Shown here: positions 1 to 7,235 of the stretch, in pieces
Position numbering within the stretch: position 1 is the first letter of the stretch
Layout of the letters: each line of letters opens with the position of its first letter
Origin: Lysobacteraceae bacterium
GTDB taxonomy: Bacteria > Pseudomonadota > Gammaproteobacteria > Xanthomonadales > Rhodanobacteraceae
NCBI GenBank assembly: GCA_028866435.1
Contig: JAGWIC010000023.1
Span: 1-38,651 of the forward strand
Reading direction: 5' to 3'
DNA length: 38,651 nt
The notes under the pieces: generated by a model
What the model saw: the letters and a program-made list of their open reading frames with translations, nothing else
The model's database searches: none
Told to the model about the DNA's origin: nothing
Program-made: the position numbers and the translations under genes

Positions 1-530
1 ATGCGCCGGTGCAGGGGCGGGAAGCCGTTGGCGTCGCCGTTGAGCATGTCGAGCTTGTGCGCCATTTCGTGGACGATCACGTTGCGTCCCGGCGCCGTGC
101 CGATTTTCAGCACATCCGCCCACGACAGGATCACCGGCCCGCGCCCCCAGGCCTCGCCGGCCAGCACGGTGCTGGTCTGGTGCACCACCCCGGCGGCGTC
201 GGTCTGCGGGCGGCGCGGAATGAACGCGTCCGGGTACACGATGACGCTGTGCCAGCCGTCGTACCAGTCCAGGCCCAGCTTCAGGATGGGTACGCAGGCG
301 TGGGTCGCCAGCAGCACCAGGTCGGCGTCGCCGAGCTGCAGGCCCTTGGCCGGTTCCACCGACTTGCCCTGCAGGAACAGGGTCGCCAACACGCGCAGCG
401 TGGCCTGGTCGGAGGCGCCCAGCCGGCGCGCCGGGCCGCAGCGCCGCAGCGCGTCCTGCCACAGCGGCTCGCCGATCGGATGCCGCGCGACGATGTGTCG
501 TACGCGCCAGTTTCTGATTCTGTCGAACAT
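1..530 (-). CDS. mtfA: MtfA-like zinc metallopeptidase (M90), partial at window edge
   Basis: This is the first 176 codons of a gene that runs off the left edge, so its C-terminus is not visible. The motif H154-E-M-A-H158 (HExxH zinc site), preceded by Val-Ile-Val and followed by Lys-Leu-Asp-Met-Leu-Asn-Gly, is the signature of the MtfA/M90 family. The N-terminal part is the long helical region usual in that family. E. coli MtfA is a cytoplasmic zinc peptidase that binds the glucose repressor Mlc; whether that role holds here is unknown. The start at 530 is the first ATG of the frame and gives the expected N-terminus (Met-Phe-Asp-Arg-Ile-Arg). No strong ribosome binding site is seen. The family call is firm, the function less so. 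Confidence 0.85.
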   Translation of the reverse strand, partial: MFDRIRNWRVRHIVARHPIGEPLWQDALRRCGPARRLGASDQATLRVLATLFLQGKSVEPAKGLQLGDADLVLLATHACVPILKLGLDWYDGWHSVIVYPDAFIPRRPQTDAAGVVHQTSTVLAGEAWGRGPVILSWADVLKIGTAPGRNVIVHEMAHKLDMLNGDANGFPPLHRR

Positions 531-981
531 GGGCACCGGCGTGAGCGAGACGGATGACCAGGTTCATCAGGGTCGAACGGCACTTTCTCAAGCCGGCCCG
601 GCCCATGCGCTTCCCGTGCCTGTTTCGGGCGGAACTGCCCGGCACGGTGGCCATGAACGAGGCGGCGAAGCGGGCGCATCCCGCCATGGCGGGCGGACCC
701 GGGCGGGCAGGGGCTCAATTCTGCCGGCCGACGGTCGATAAACCTCCTGACCCGGGCCGGAAGTCGAAGCCGGGCGCCGCGCAGGCCTGGCCAGAGATGC
801 GTCATTCCGCAAGGGCCGGGATCGGGCGTAGTGCTGGTGGGGCGCCCGTCTGGGCCGGGCCTGGACGGTGGTCGCGGCGGGCCCGGAGTCGGCGTACCGG
901 GGATGGCCGGGGTACCGGCCGTAGTCGTGCAGAAAGTTTCCGCGGGCCGGCGGCCCGCCTTGCCCATGCAGGTGATTGTCC
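531..981. other. 450-base gap between divergent genes
   Basis: No gene is supported here. Open frames exist on both strands but show no recognisable protein and no good ribosome binding site. The gap must hold the divergent promoters of the mtfA-like gene and the chemoreceptor, but no clear -35/-10 pair could be picked. A perfect 7-bp hairpin (GCGGGCC, loop GGC, GGCCCGC) lies at 942-958, just before the chemoreceptor ribosome binding site at 970-975, and could affect its translation. Confidence 0.5.
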
Positions 982-2553
982 ATGCGTTCGCTCATCCGAT
1001 TTTTCGACCACCTCAGCCTGAACGCCCGCGTGTGGATGGTCATTGCGCTGGTCATCGCGGGCCTGGCCGCGCTCACCGTGGTCGGCGCGATGGAAACCCG
1101 GGACCAGCAGATGACCGCGCTGGAAACCGACCTGGCCAATCATGTCGACAGCGCGATCGCGGTCGCCGAAAGTTTCCGCACCCGCGCCGCCGCCGGCGAG
1201 TTCGACCAGGCCGAGGCGCAGAAGCGGGCGCTCGCCGCGATCCAGGCGATGCGCTGGGACCATGGCAACGGCTACCTGTTCGCGTTCGACTCCAGGCTTT
1301 TCATGCGGATGCATCCGATCGCGCCCGCGCTGGTGGGCAAGGACGTCGGCAAGATGGCCGACCCGACCGGCAAGAAGCTGTTCCAGGCGATGCTAGCGAC
1401 CGATCGACAGGCCGGCGGCGCCGGCATCACCGAGTACGAGTGGCCGCTGCCCAAGAGCAAGCTGCCGGCACCCAAGATCAGCTACACCCGCTGGTACAAG
1501 CCGTGGGACCTGCACTTCGGTACCGGTGCGTACTTCATCGACATCGATGCGGCCTACCGGGCCAATCTCGAGGCGCAAGTGCTGCGCGCGACGGTGATCG
1601 GCCTGCTGGTGATCCTGGTGGTGTGGGCGTCGATGCGTTCGATCCGCAACAACATCGGTGGCGAGCCGGTATTCGCGGTGGCGATGGCCGGACGCATCGC
1701 CGACGGCGACCTGGGCCGGCCCGAGGACGAGCCCGAGTTCGCGCCGGAGAGCCTGCTCGGCGCGTTGCAGCGCATGCGCGAGAAACTGACCGGTATCGTC
1801 AACGAGGTGCAGCGCGGTTCGCAGGTGGTGTCCTCCGCGGCGCGGCAGATCGCCAGCGGCAACGACGACCTGAGCCAGCGCACGCAGGAGCAGGCGTCCA
1901 GCCTGGAACAGACGGCCGCCTCGATGGAGGAGATGACCTCGACCGTGAAGCAGAGCGCCGAAAACGCCAGCCACGCCAACCAGCTCGCCGCCAGCGCCCG
2001 CGCGCAGGCCGAGCGCGGCGGCGAGGTGGCCGGCCGGGCCAGCGGCGCGATGCGCGAGATCGAGGCGGCCAGCCGGCAGATCACCGACATCGTGCAGCTG
2101 ATCGACGAGGTGGCGTTCCAGACCAACCTGCTGGCGCTGAATGCGGCGGTGGAGGCGGCGCGCGCCGGCGAGCAGGGCCGCGGCTTCGCCGTGGTGGCCA
2201 CCGAGGTGCGCAACCTGGCCCAGCGCAGCGCGGCGGCGGCCAAGGACATCAAGGCGCTGATCAACACCAGCGTCGAGAAGGTGCAGGCCGGCGGCGTGCT
2301 GGTGGACCAGTCGGCCGAAGCGCTGAGCGGCATCATCAAGGGCATCAAGCAGGTCACCGACGTGGTGGCGGAGATCGCCGCGGCCACGCATGAGCAGTCG
2401 GTCGGGATCGAGCAGGTGAACCATGCCGTGACCCAGATGGACGAGGTGACGCAGCAAAACGCGGCACTGGTGGAGGAGGCTTCGGCGGCCGCGCGGACGA
2501 TGCAGGATCAGGCCGCCGAGCTGGCCGCGCAGATGCATTATTTCCGGGTCTAG
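982..2553 (+). CDS. Methyl-accepting chemotaxis protein with single Cache sensor domain
   Basis: This is a 523-residue inner-membrane chemoreceptor. A transmembrane helix at about residues 17-37 is followed by a periplasmic sCache_2-type domain (about 40-195). That domain carries the typical Asn-Gly-Tyr-Leu-Phe...Met-His-Pro...Gly-Lys-Asp pattern and ends in Gly-Thr-Gly-Ala-Tyr-Phe-Ile-Asp. A second helix (about 204-218), a HAMP-like segment and a cytoplasmic signalling coiled coil follow. The conserved hairpin tip (Phe-Gln-Thr-Asn-Leu-Leu-Ala-Leu-Asn-Ala-Ala) begins near residue 376. It would sense a small ligand, often an organic acid for this Cache class, and signal to CheA/CheW. There is no C-terminal NWETF-like CheR tether. 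The ATG at 982 is chosen over a TTG two codons earlier because AGGTGA sits 6 bases upstream. No chemotaxis or flagellar genes are adjacent. Confidence 0.95.
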   Translation: MRSLIRFFDHLSLNARVWMVIALVIAGLAALTVVGAMETRDQQMTALETDLANHVDSAIAVAESFRTRAAAGEFDQAEAQKRALAAIQAMRWDHGNGYLFAFDSRLFMRMHPIAPALVGKDVGKMADPTGKKLFQAMLATDRQAGGAGITEYEWPLPKSKLPAPKISYTRWYKPWDLHFGTGAYFIDIDAAYRANLEAQVLRATVIGLLVILVVWASMRSIRNNIGGEPVFAVAMAGRIADGDLGRPEDEPEFAPESLLGALQRMREKLTGIVNEVQRGSQVVSSAARQIASGNDDLSQRTQEQASSLEQTAASMEEMTSTVKQSAENASHANQLAASARAQAERGGEVAGRASGAMREIEAASRQITDIVQLIDEVAFQTNLLALNAAVEAARAGEQGRGFAVVATEVRNLAQRSAAAAKDIKALINTSVEKVQAGGVLVDQSAEALSGIIKGIKQVTDVVAEIAAATHEQSVGIEQVNHAVTQMDEVTQQNAALVEEASAAARTMQDQAAELAAQMHYFRV

Positions 2554-2555
2554 GA

Positions 2556-2571
2556 GCGGGGGCGTCCCCGC
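2556..2571 (+). terminator. Hairpin just after the chemoreceptor gene
   Basis: GCGGGG pairs with CCCCGC across a 4-base loop, starting 3 bases after the stop codon. There is no T run, so it may be a weak terminator or an mRNA 3' end stabiliser. Confidence 0.4.
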
Positions 2572-2645
2572 ACGGCCGACTCCCCGCCCCGGTCATCAAG
2601 CGACGCCCGCCCGGCGCCGGCTTCGTGCGCCGTGCCGTCGAGCGT

Positions 2646-3113
2646 TCAGCGCAGCGGCTGCGCCGCGATGTCGCCCTTGCAGGGGATCGGCTTGCCATCC
2701 GTGCCGAAGGACTGGCTGAAGGTCGACCCGCGGCGGTTGATGACGATGCCGCCGACGCACTGCTGGTTGGCGTCCAGCCGGTAGGTGGCCTGCAGGCGAA
2801 GCTGTTCCTGCCGCGCCATGGCCTGGCGCCTGGCCTGTTCGACCTGGTACAGCCGGGCATCCTCCTGCACCTGCTGGTAGGTGCTGGACATGGCCTCGCG
2901 CTGCTTCTTCAGATCGGCCGCGAGCCGGCTCTGGTACTGCGCGGCCTGCGCCTGCGCCCGTTGCGCCTGCACGGCGGCGGCATGGGCGGATTCGCGCGTG
3001 ATCTCATCGGCCTGGCGTGCGGCGAGGTACTGGGAAAATCCGTTCCACGCCAGCGCCGCCGCGAGCAGGCCGGCCGCGGCAGCCCCGATTTTCCACGACA
3101 ACGGCACGGCCAT
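2646..3113 (-). CDS. Hypothetical membrane-anchored coiled-coil protein
   Basis: This is a 155-residue protein of unknown function. One hydrophobic helix near the N-terminus (about residues 8-25) is not followed by a clear cleavage site, so it probably stays as an anchor. A long Gln/Ala/Arg-rich helical stretch (about 30-105) follows and is predicted to form a coiled coil. The small C-terminal part has two cysteines, in Gln-Gln-Cys-Val-Gly-Gly and Ile-Pro-Cys-Lys-Gly-Asp, that could form a disulfide if it faces the periplasm. The gene is convergent with the chemoreceptor. The start at 3113 has a GAGGATGGG-like sequence upstream. The gene is judged real from its compositional coherence and start; no family is recognised. 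Confidence 0.7.
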   Translation of the reverse strand: MAVPLSWKIGAAAAGLLAAALAWNGFSQYLAARQADEITRESAHAAAVQAQRAQAQAAQYQSRLAADLKKQREAMSSTYQQVQEDARLYQVEQARRQAMARQEQLRLQATYRLDANQQCVGGIVINRRGSTFSQSFGTDGKPIPCKGDIAAQPLR

Positions 3114-3278
3114 CGCAGCCCATCCTCATCAATCCGGTGAGAAGTCCCGCCCCGGCGCAAGCGCGCCGGAAGGGGTTCGGCAGAGTCTATCAGGCTGCCG
3201 AAAGGCTGCCTGGCGCGACGGGACGGGCCCCGCCGCGGCAGGGTATGCCGCATACGCGCCGCGCAGGGCAACGACGGC

Positions 3279-5672
3279 TCACGGCGTGACCACGAAATCC
3301 GCCTGTTCGGTGGCCAGCGAGCTGCCGCCGACCCAGACGGTGTAATGGGTGGGTTCCACCACCTGCCGGCTCTTCACGTTCCAGAACGACAGCTGCGGAA
3401 AGCCCAGCTTGAAGGTGAGCCGCCTTGATTCGCCCGGCTTCAGCGTCACCCGCGTGAAACCCTCCAGGCTGCGCACCGGCTGCTCGACGCTGGCGCCCAG
3501 GTTGCGCACATAGAGCTGCGCCACCTCGGTGCCTTCGCGCCGGCCGGTGTTGGTCACCGTCGCGGTCACCGTGACCAGATCCCGCGCCTCCGCGTTATCG
3601 GCCTCGGCCAGCGGCACGGCGCTGCGCGACAGATGCACCGCCGAGTAGGCGAAGGTGGTGTAGCTGAGGCCGTAGCCGAACGGGTAGAGCGCGTCGTTGG
3701 GCACGTCGATGTAGCGCGAGATGAAGCGGGTGGCGCCGCTGGGCGGCTTGCTCAGGTCGGCGTCGCCGGCCGGCCGGCCGGTGGGGAACTGGTTGTAGTA
3801 CAGCGGCTCCTGGCCGACCGCGCGCGGGAAGCTCATGGTCAGCTTGCCGCTGGGCGAGACATCGCCGAACAGCGTATCGGCCACCGCCGAACCCGCCTCG
3901 GTGCCGGGGAACCAGACCGCCATGATCGCCGCCGCGTGCCGCGCCGCCCAGTCCAGCACCAGCGGGCGGCCGGAGAACACCAGCAGCACCACCGGCTTGC
4001 CGGTGGCGACGATCTGCTGCAGCAGTTGCTGCTGGTTGCCCGGCAGGTCCAGGTACGCGCGCGAGCCGGCTTCGCCGCTCATGCTGCTGGATTCGCCCAG
4101 CGCCATCACCACCACGTCGGCCTGCTCGGCCGCGCGGCGGGCCGCGGCGAAGCCCGCCTCGGAGTGGCCGTCGATGTCGGTGCCGCGGGCATAGAGCAGT
4201 TCGCCGCCGATCTTCTTCAAACGCGCCTGCAGGCCTGCGCGCACGGTGACCACGTCCGGCTGCTGCTGCGCCCCGCCCCAGGCACCCTGCATCTCGCCGG
4301 GGTTGTCGGCCAGCGGGCCGATCAGCGCGATTTTCCTCACCGCGGCGGACAGCGGCAGCACCGGCGCGGTGCCGTCGCCACCGTTCTTCAGCAGCACGAA
4401 CGACTCTTCGGCGGCACGTCGCACCAGCGGACGGTGCGCGTCCACGGCGCGGGTGACCTCGGTCCCGCGCGCATACGGATGCTCGAACAGGCCGAGCGCG
4501 AACTTCACCCGCAGCACGCGCCGCACGGCCTCGTCCACGGTGGCCATCGACAGCTTGTGCGCGGCCAGCAGCCGGGGAATCTGCGTGTCGTAGAAGTGGG
4601 ACATCATGTCGACGTCGACGCCGGCATCGAGCGCCTTGCGGGTGGCGCTGGCGGCGTCCAGCGCGATGCCGTGGTGGGTCAGTTCCATCACCGCGGTGTA
4701 GTCGCTGACCACGAAGCCGTCGAAGCCCCATTCCCTGCGCAGGATGTCGGTCATCAGGTAGGGGTTGGCAGTGGCCGGCACGCCGTTGAGCGCGTTGAAC
4801 GCGCTCATCACGGTGGCCGCACCGGCGTCGACCGCGGCCTTGTACGGCGGCAGGTAGACCTGGCGCAGGCGGATGTCGGACATGTCGGTGGTGTTGTACT
4901 CGCGGCCGGCCTCGACCGCGCCGTAGGCGGCGAAGTGCTTGACCGAGGCCGCCACGCTGGTGGGGTCGGACAGGTCGCTGCCCTGGTAGCCGCGGATATA
5001 GGCGCGCGCCATCGCCGAGCCGAGGTAGGCGTCTTCGCCGGCACCCTCGGTCGAGCGGCCCCAGCGCGCGTCGCGCGAGATGTCGACCATCGGCGAGTAG
5101 AACCACTTCACGCCGGCGGTGGTGGCTTCCACCGCCGCCATGTGCGACAGCTGCTGCACCAGCGACGGGTCCCACGTGGCGGACAGGCCCAGCGGCACCG
5201 GGTAGATGGTGCGGTAGCCGTGGATCACGTCGGCGCCGAACAGGATCGGGATGCCGAGCCGGCTGTGCATCGCGGCCTCCTGGAAGCGCCGGGTCTTGGC
5301 GGCGCCGATCACGTTGAGCATGGAGCCGAGCTCGCCCTTGCGCGCCAGCGCCATGGCATCGACATGGTCGCGGGTTTCCGGATTCACCGCGATCGCGGCG
5401 CCCGCGTCCGCCGCGGTCGGCGCCGACGAGCCCTGGTCGTTGTACTGCACCAGCTGGCCGATCTTCTCGGCCAGGGTCATCTTCCCGAGCAGCTGATCGA
5501 CCCGCCGGGTGATCGCGGGGGAGGCCAGTTGCGCGTTGGACGGCGGTACCGAAGGCGCGCGCGCCGGCGCCGCACGGGCCGGCGTGGCGCCGGCGAGCGC
5601 CAGGGTCAGCGTGCAGGCCGCGACGGACGCCCACGGCGTGGCGTGCCGGGGCAAGGGAGTGGGGTGCTTCAT
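3279..5672 (-). CDS. bglX: Exported GH3 beta-glucosidase (BglX-like)
   Basis: This 797-residue periplasmic or secreted glycoside hydrolase of family 3 hydrolyses beta-glucosides and oligosaccharides from the non-reducing end. It has a cleavable signal peptide ending near Ala-Arg-Ala (about residue 34). The (beta/alpha)8 domain carries the nucleophile Asp324 in Val-Val-Ser-Asp-Tyr. The alpha/beta sandwich domain has Gly-Glu-Ala-Gly-Ser-Arg, matching the acid/base region of E. coli BglX. A fibronectin-III-like domain closes the protein (about 700-795). The length agrees with E. coli BglX (about 765). The start at 5672 has GGAGAG 4 bases upstream. A perfect palindrome 53 bases upstream suggests control by a LacI-type repressor. 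No transporter or regulator for the sugar is adjacent. Confidence 0.95.
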   Translation of the reverse strand: MKHPTPLPRHATPWASVAACTLTLALAGATPARAAPARAPSVPPSNAQLASPAITRRVDQLLGKMTLAEKIGQLVQYNDQGSSAPTAADAGAAIAVNPETRDHVDAMALARKGELGSMLNVIGAAKTRRFQEAAMHSRLGIPILFGADVIHGYRTIYPVPLGLSATWDPSLVQQLSHMAAVEATTAGVKWFYSPMVDISRDARWGRSTEGAGEDAYLGSAMARAYIRGYQGSDLSDPTSVAASVKHFAAYGAVEAGREYNTTDMSDIRLRQVYLPPYKAAVDAGAATVMSAFNALNGVPATANPYLMTDILRREWGFDGFVVSDYTAVMELTHHGIALDAASATRKALDAGVDVDMMSHFYDTQIPRLLAAHKLSMATVDEAVRRVLRVKFALGLFEHPYARGTEVTRAVDAHRPLVRRAAEESFVLLKNGGDGTAPVLPLSAAVRKIALIGPLADNPGEMQGAWGGAQQQPDVVTVRAGLQARLKKIGGELLYARGTDIDGHSEAGFAAARRAAEQADVVVMALGESSSMSGEAGSRAYLDLPGNQQQLLQQIVATGKPVVLLVFSGRPLVLDWAARHAAAIMAVWFPGTEAGSAVADTLFGDVSPSGKLTMSFPRAVGQEPLYYNQFPTGRPAGDADLSKPPSGATRFISRYIDVPNDALYPFGYGLSYTTFAYSAVHLSRSAVPLAEADNAEARDLVTVTATVTNTGRREGTEVAQLYVRNLGASVEQPVRSLEGFTRVTLKPGESRRLTFKLGFPQLSFWNVKSRQVVEPTHYTVWVGGSSLATEQADFVVTP

Positions 5673-5724
5673 GCTCTCTCCTGGGCGGCGCGAAGACAGG
5701 GTGCGCCGGGTCGGTAGTGGCCAA

Positions 5725-5765
5725 ATGTAAACGTTTACATGGGCGTGCGTAAATGCGCGGTGCAA
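5725..5765 (-). promoter_or_regulatory. Promoter with LacI-family-type operator palindrome for bglX
   Basis: ATGTAAACGTTTACAT at 5725-5740 is a perfect 16-bp palindrome with a central CpG, typical of LacI-family sugar repressor operators. On the minus strand a TTGCAC (-35, 5760-5765) and CATGTA (-10, 5736-5741) lie 18 bases apart, so the palindrome would cover the -10 and start of transcription. The palindrome is certain; the repressor class and promoter are inferred. Confidence 0.7.
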
Positions 5766-5785
5766 TACGGGTCGCGCGACGCCGG

Positions 5786-6406
5786 TCAGCGCTGACCCAG
5801 GTGTCGCAGATGGCGCCACACGTAAAAGGCCACGCCTGCCAGCAGGACGATGCCGATCAGCAGGTCGAAGCGGTGGAAGTACACGCCCAGCGTGTCCCAG
5901 TGCTGGCCGAGCTTGAGCCCGATCCAGGCCAGCCCCCAGCACCAGATCAGCGAGCCGAGAAAGGTGTACAGGGTGAACCGCCACAGCGGCATCCGCGCCA
6001 CCCCGGCGGGGAAGGCGATGAAGGTGCGCACCACCGGCAGCAGGCGGCCGATGAAGATGGTGATGTCGCCGTGGCGCTGGAACCAGCGGTCGGCCAGGTC
6101 CAGGTCGTGGTGCGAGACCAGCACGTACTTGCCGTAGCGCTCCACCAGCGGGCGACCGCCCCAGGCGCCCAGCGCATAGGCCAGCCACGAGCCGACCACG
6201 CAGCCGGCCGCGCCGGCCAGCGCCACCAGCCACAGCACCAGCGTACCGGTGGCCACCAGGTAGCCGGAGAACGGCATGATGATTTCCGAAGGCAGCGGGA
6301 TGCAGGCGCTCTCGACGGCCATCAGCAGGGCGATGCCGGCGTACTGCCAGCGCGAAATCACGGCGATGACGAAGCCCGCGAGCAGGCCGATCAGTTTTTC
6401 CATCAT
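5786..6406 (-). CDS. DedA family membrane protein
   Basis: This is a 206-residue inner-membrane protein of the DedA/SNARE-associated (VTT) family, which is linked to undecaprenyl phosphate and phospholipid recycling and to membrane-potential homeostasis. Diagnostic segments are Glu-Ser-Ala-Cys-Ile-Pro-Leu-Pro-Ser-Glu near the N-terminus, the Phe-x-Gly-Arg-Leu-Leu-Pro-Val-Val-Arg-Thr re-entrant loop, and Phe-Pro-Ala-Gly-Val-Ala-Arg-Met. About five hydrophobic segments are visible. Two adjacent ATGs (6406 and 6403) fit the usual N-terminus. An ATG at 6436 would add ten polar residues and lacks a ribosome binding site. It lies 117 bases downstream of the peroxiredoxin gene on the same strand and may be cotranscribed with it. 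Confidence 0.9.
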   Translation of the reverse strand: MMEKLIGLLAGFVIAVISRWQYAGIALLMAVESACIPLPSEIIMPFSGYLVATGTLVLWLVALAGAAGCVVGSWLAYALGAWGGRPLVERYGKYVLVSHHDLDLADRWFQRHGDITIFIGRLLPVVRTFIAFPAGVARMPLWRFTLYTFLGSLIWCWGLAWIGLKLGQHWDTLGVYFHRFDLLIGIVLLAGVAFYVWRHLRHLGQR

Positions 6407-6523
6407 GAGGCGTCCGCTCTTCGTTGCAGGCGACATGGTAGCGGGCCACGCGCGGCTGCGCGTGCGGCCCGGTGAAATCCGGCGGCATCCGCCCGTCGCC
6501 GGACGGCTGCCGCCGGCCCGCGC

Positions 6524-7063
6524 CTACTTGACCAGCGCCTTGACCGCGTCGAGCGTCTCCTGCACATGCTTGTTCGGGTTGAGGCTGGAATAGACGAAGC
6601 TGATCCTGCCCGATGGCGCGATCACGTAGGAGGTGCGGTCCGACCAGCCCGGTCGCATCAGCAGCAGGGCGTCGTATGCCTTGGCGATCCTGGCGCCGGC
6701 GTCGGCGGCGACCGGGAACTTGCCGCTGCAGTGGTCGGCCTCCTTCGAGAAGGCCGCCAGTTGATCGAGGTTGCCGGCGGTGACGCCGATCACCGTGGCG
6801 TGCTCGGCCTTGAACTGCGGGATCGCCTCGGAGAACAGGTGCGCCTCCAGGTTGCAGCCGGTGGTGTGCGGGGCAGGGAAGAAGTAGACCACCACCGGGC
6901 CTTTCTTCAGCGCGTCGGCGAGCTTGAAGGTGAACGGCTTGCCGGCCAGGTAGGCCGGTGCGGAGAAGTCCGGTGCCTGGCTGCCTTCCTTCAGCGCGGC
7001 GAACGCCGGCGAGACAAGGGCGGTGGCGAGGACGACGGCGGCGAACTTGAGCGAGGGCTTCAT
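6524..7063 (-). CDS. Exported peroxiredoxin (AhpC/TSA, Bcp-like)
   Basis: This 179-residue thioredoxin-fold peroxidase has a signal peptide ending at Ala-Phe-Ala (about residue 22), so it should act in the periplasm. The peroxidatic cysteine is Cys70 in His-Thr-Thr-Gly-Cys-Asn-Leu-Glu, the counterpart of Thr-Pro-Gly-Cys-Thr in Bcp. The usual Bcp resolving cysteine five residues later is a histidine. The only other mature cysteine is Cys112, 42 residues downstream. It would reduce hydrogen peroxide or lipid peroxides with an unknown reductant. The start at 7063 has AGGAGA about 8 bases upstream. It faces the M61 peptidase gene divergently across 172 bases. Confidence 0.85.
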   Translation of the reverse strand: MKPSLKFAAVVLATALVSPAFAALKEGSQAPDFSAPAYLAGKPFTFKLADALKKGPVVVYFFPAPHTTGCNLEAHLFSEAIPQFKAEHATVIGVTAGNLDQLAAFSKEADHCSGKFPVAADAGARIAKAYDALLLMRPGWSDRTSYVIAPSGRISFVYSSLNPNKHVQETLDAVKALVK

Positions 7064-7235
7064 GGCGTGATCTCCTGGGGGGGCGGCAAAAGCGGGCGGC
7101 TGCACTTGTACGCGCATCGTACGTCAACGGATGCGGCCGAGCCCGTGGCGGGCAGGGGGCCGTCCCGCGCATGGCAAACCTCGTCCGCGGGATGCTAAGT
7201 TGGCGGGATGTTTTGTCTGACGAACGGAGTGCTTC

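Noticed and set aside
933..960. GAAAGTTT upstream of the chemoreceptor as a sigma-28 -35 element
   Set aside because: The -35 half matches well, but the sequence 11 bases on is CGGCCCGC with no resemblance to GCCGATAA, and it lies inside a GC hairpin.
554..1021. Possible 155-codon gene in the gap before the chemoreceptor
   Set aside because: It overlaps the chemoreceptor start, has no ribosome binding site and shows no recognisable protein features.
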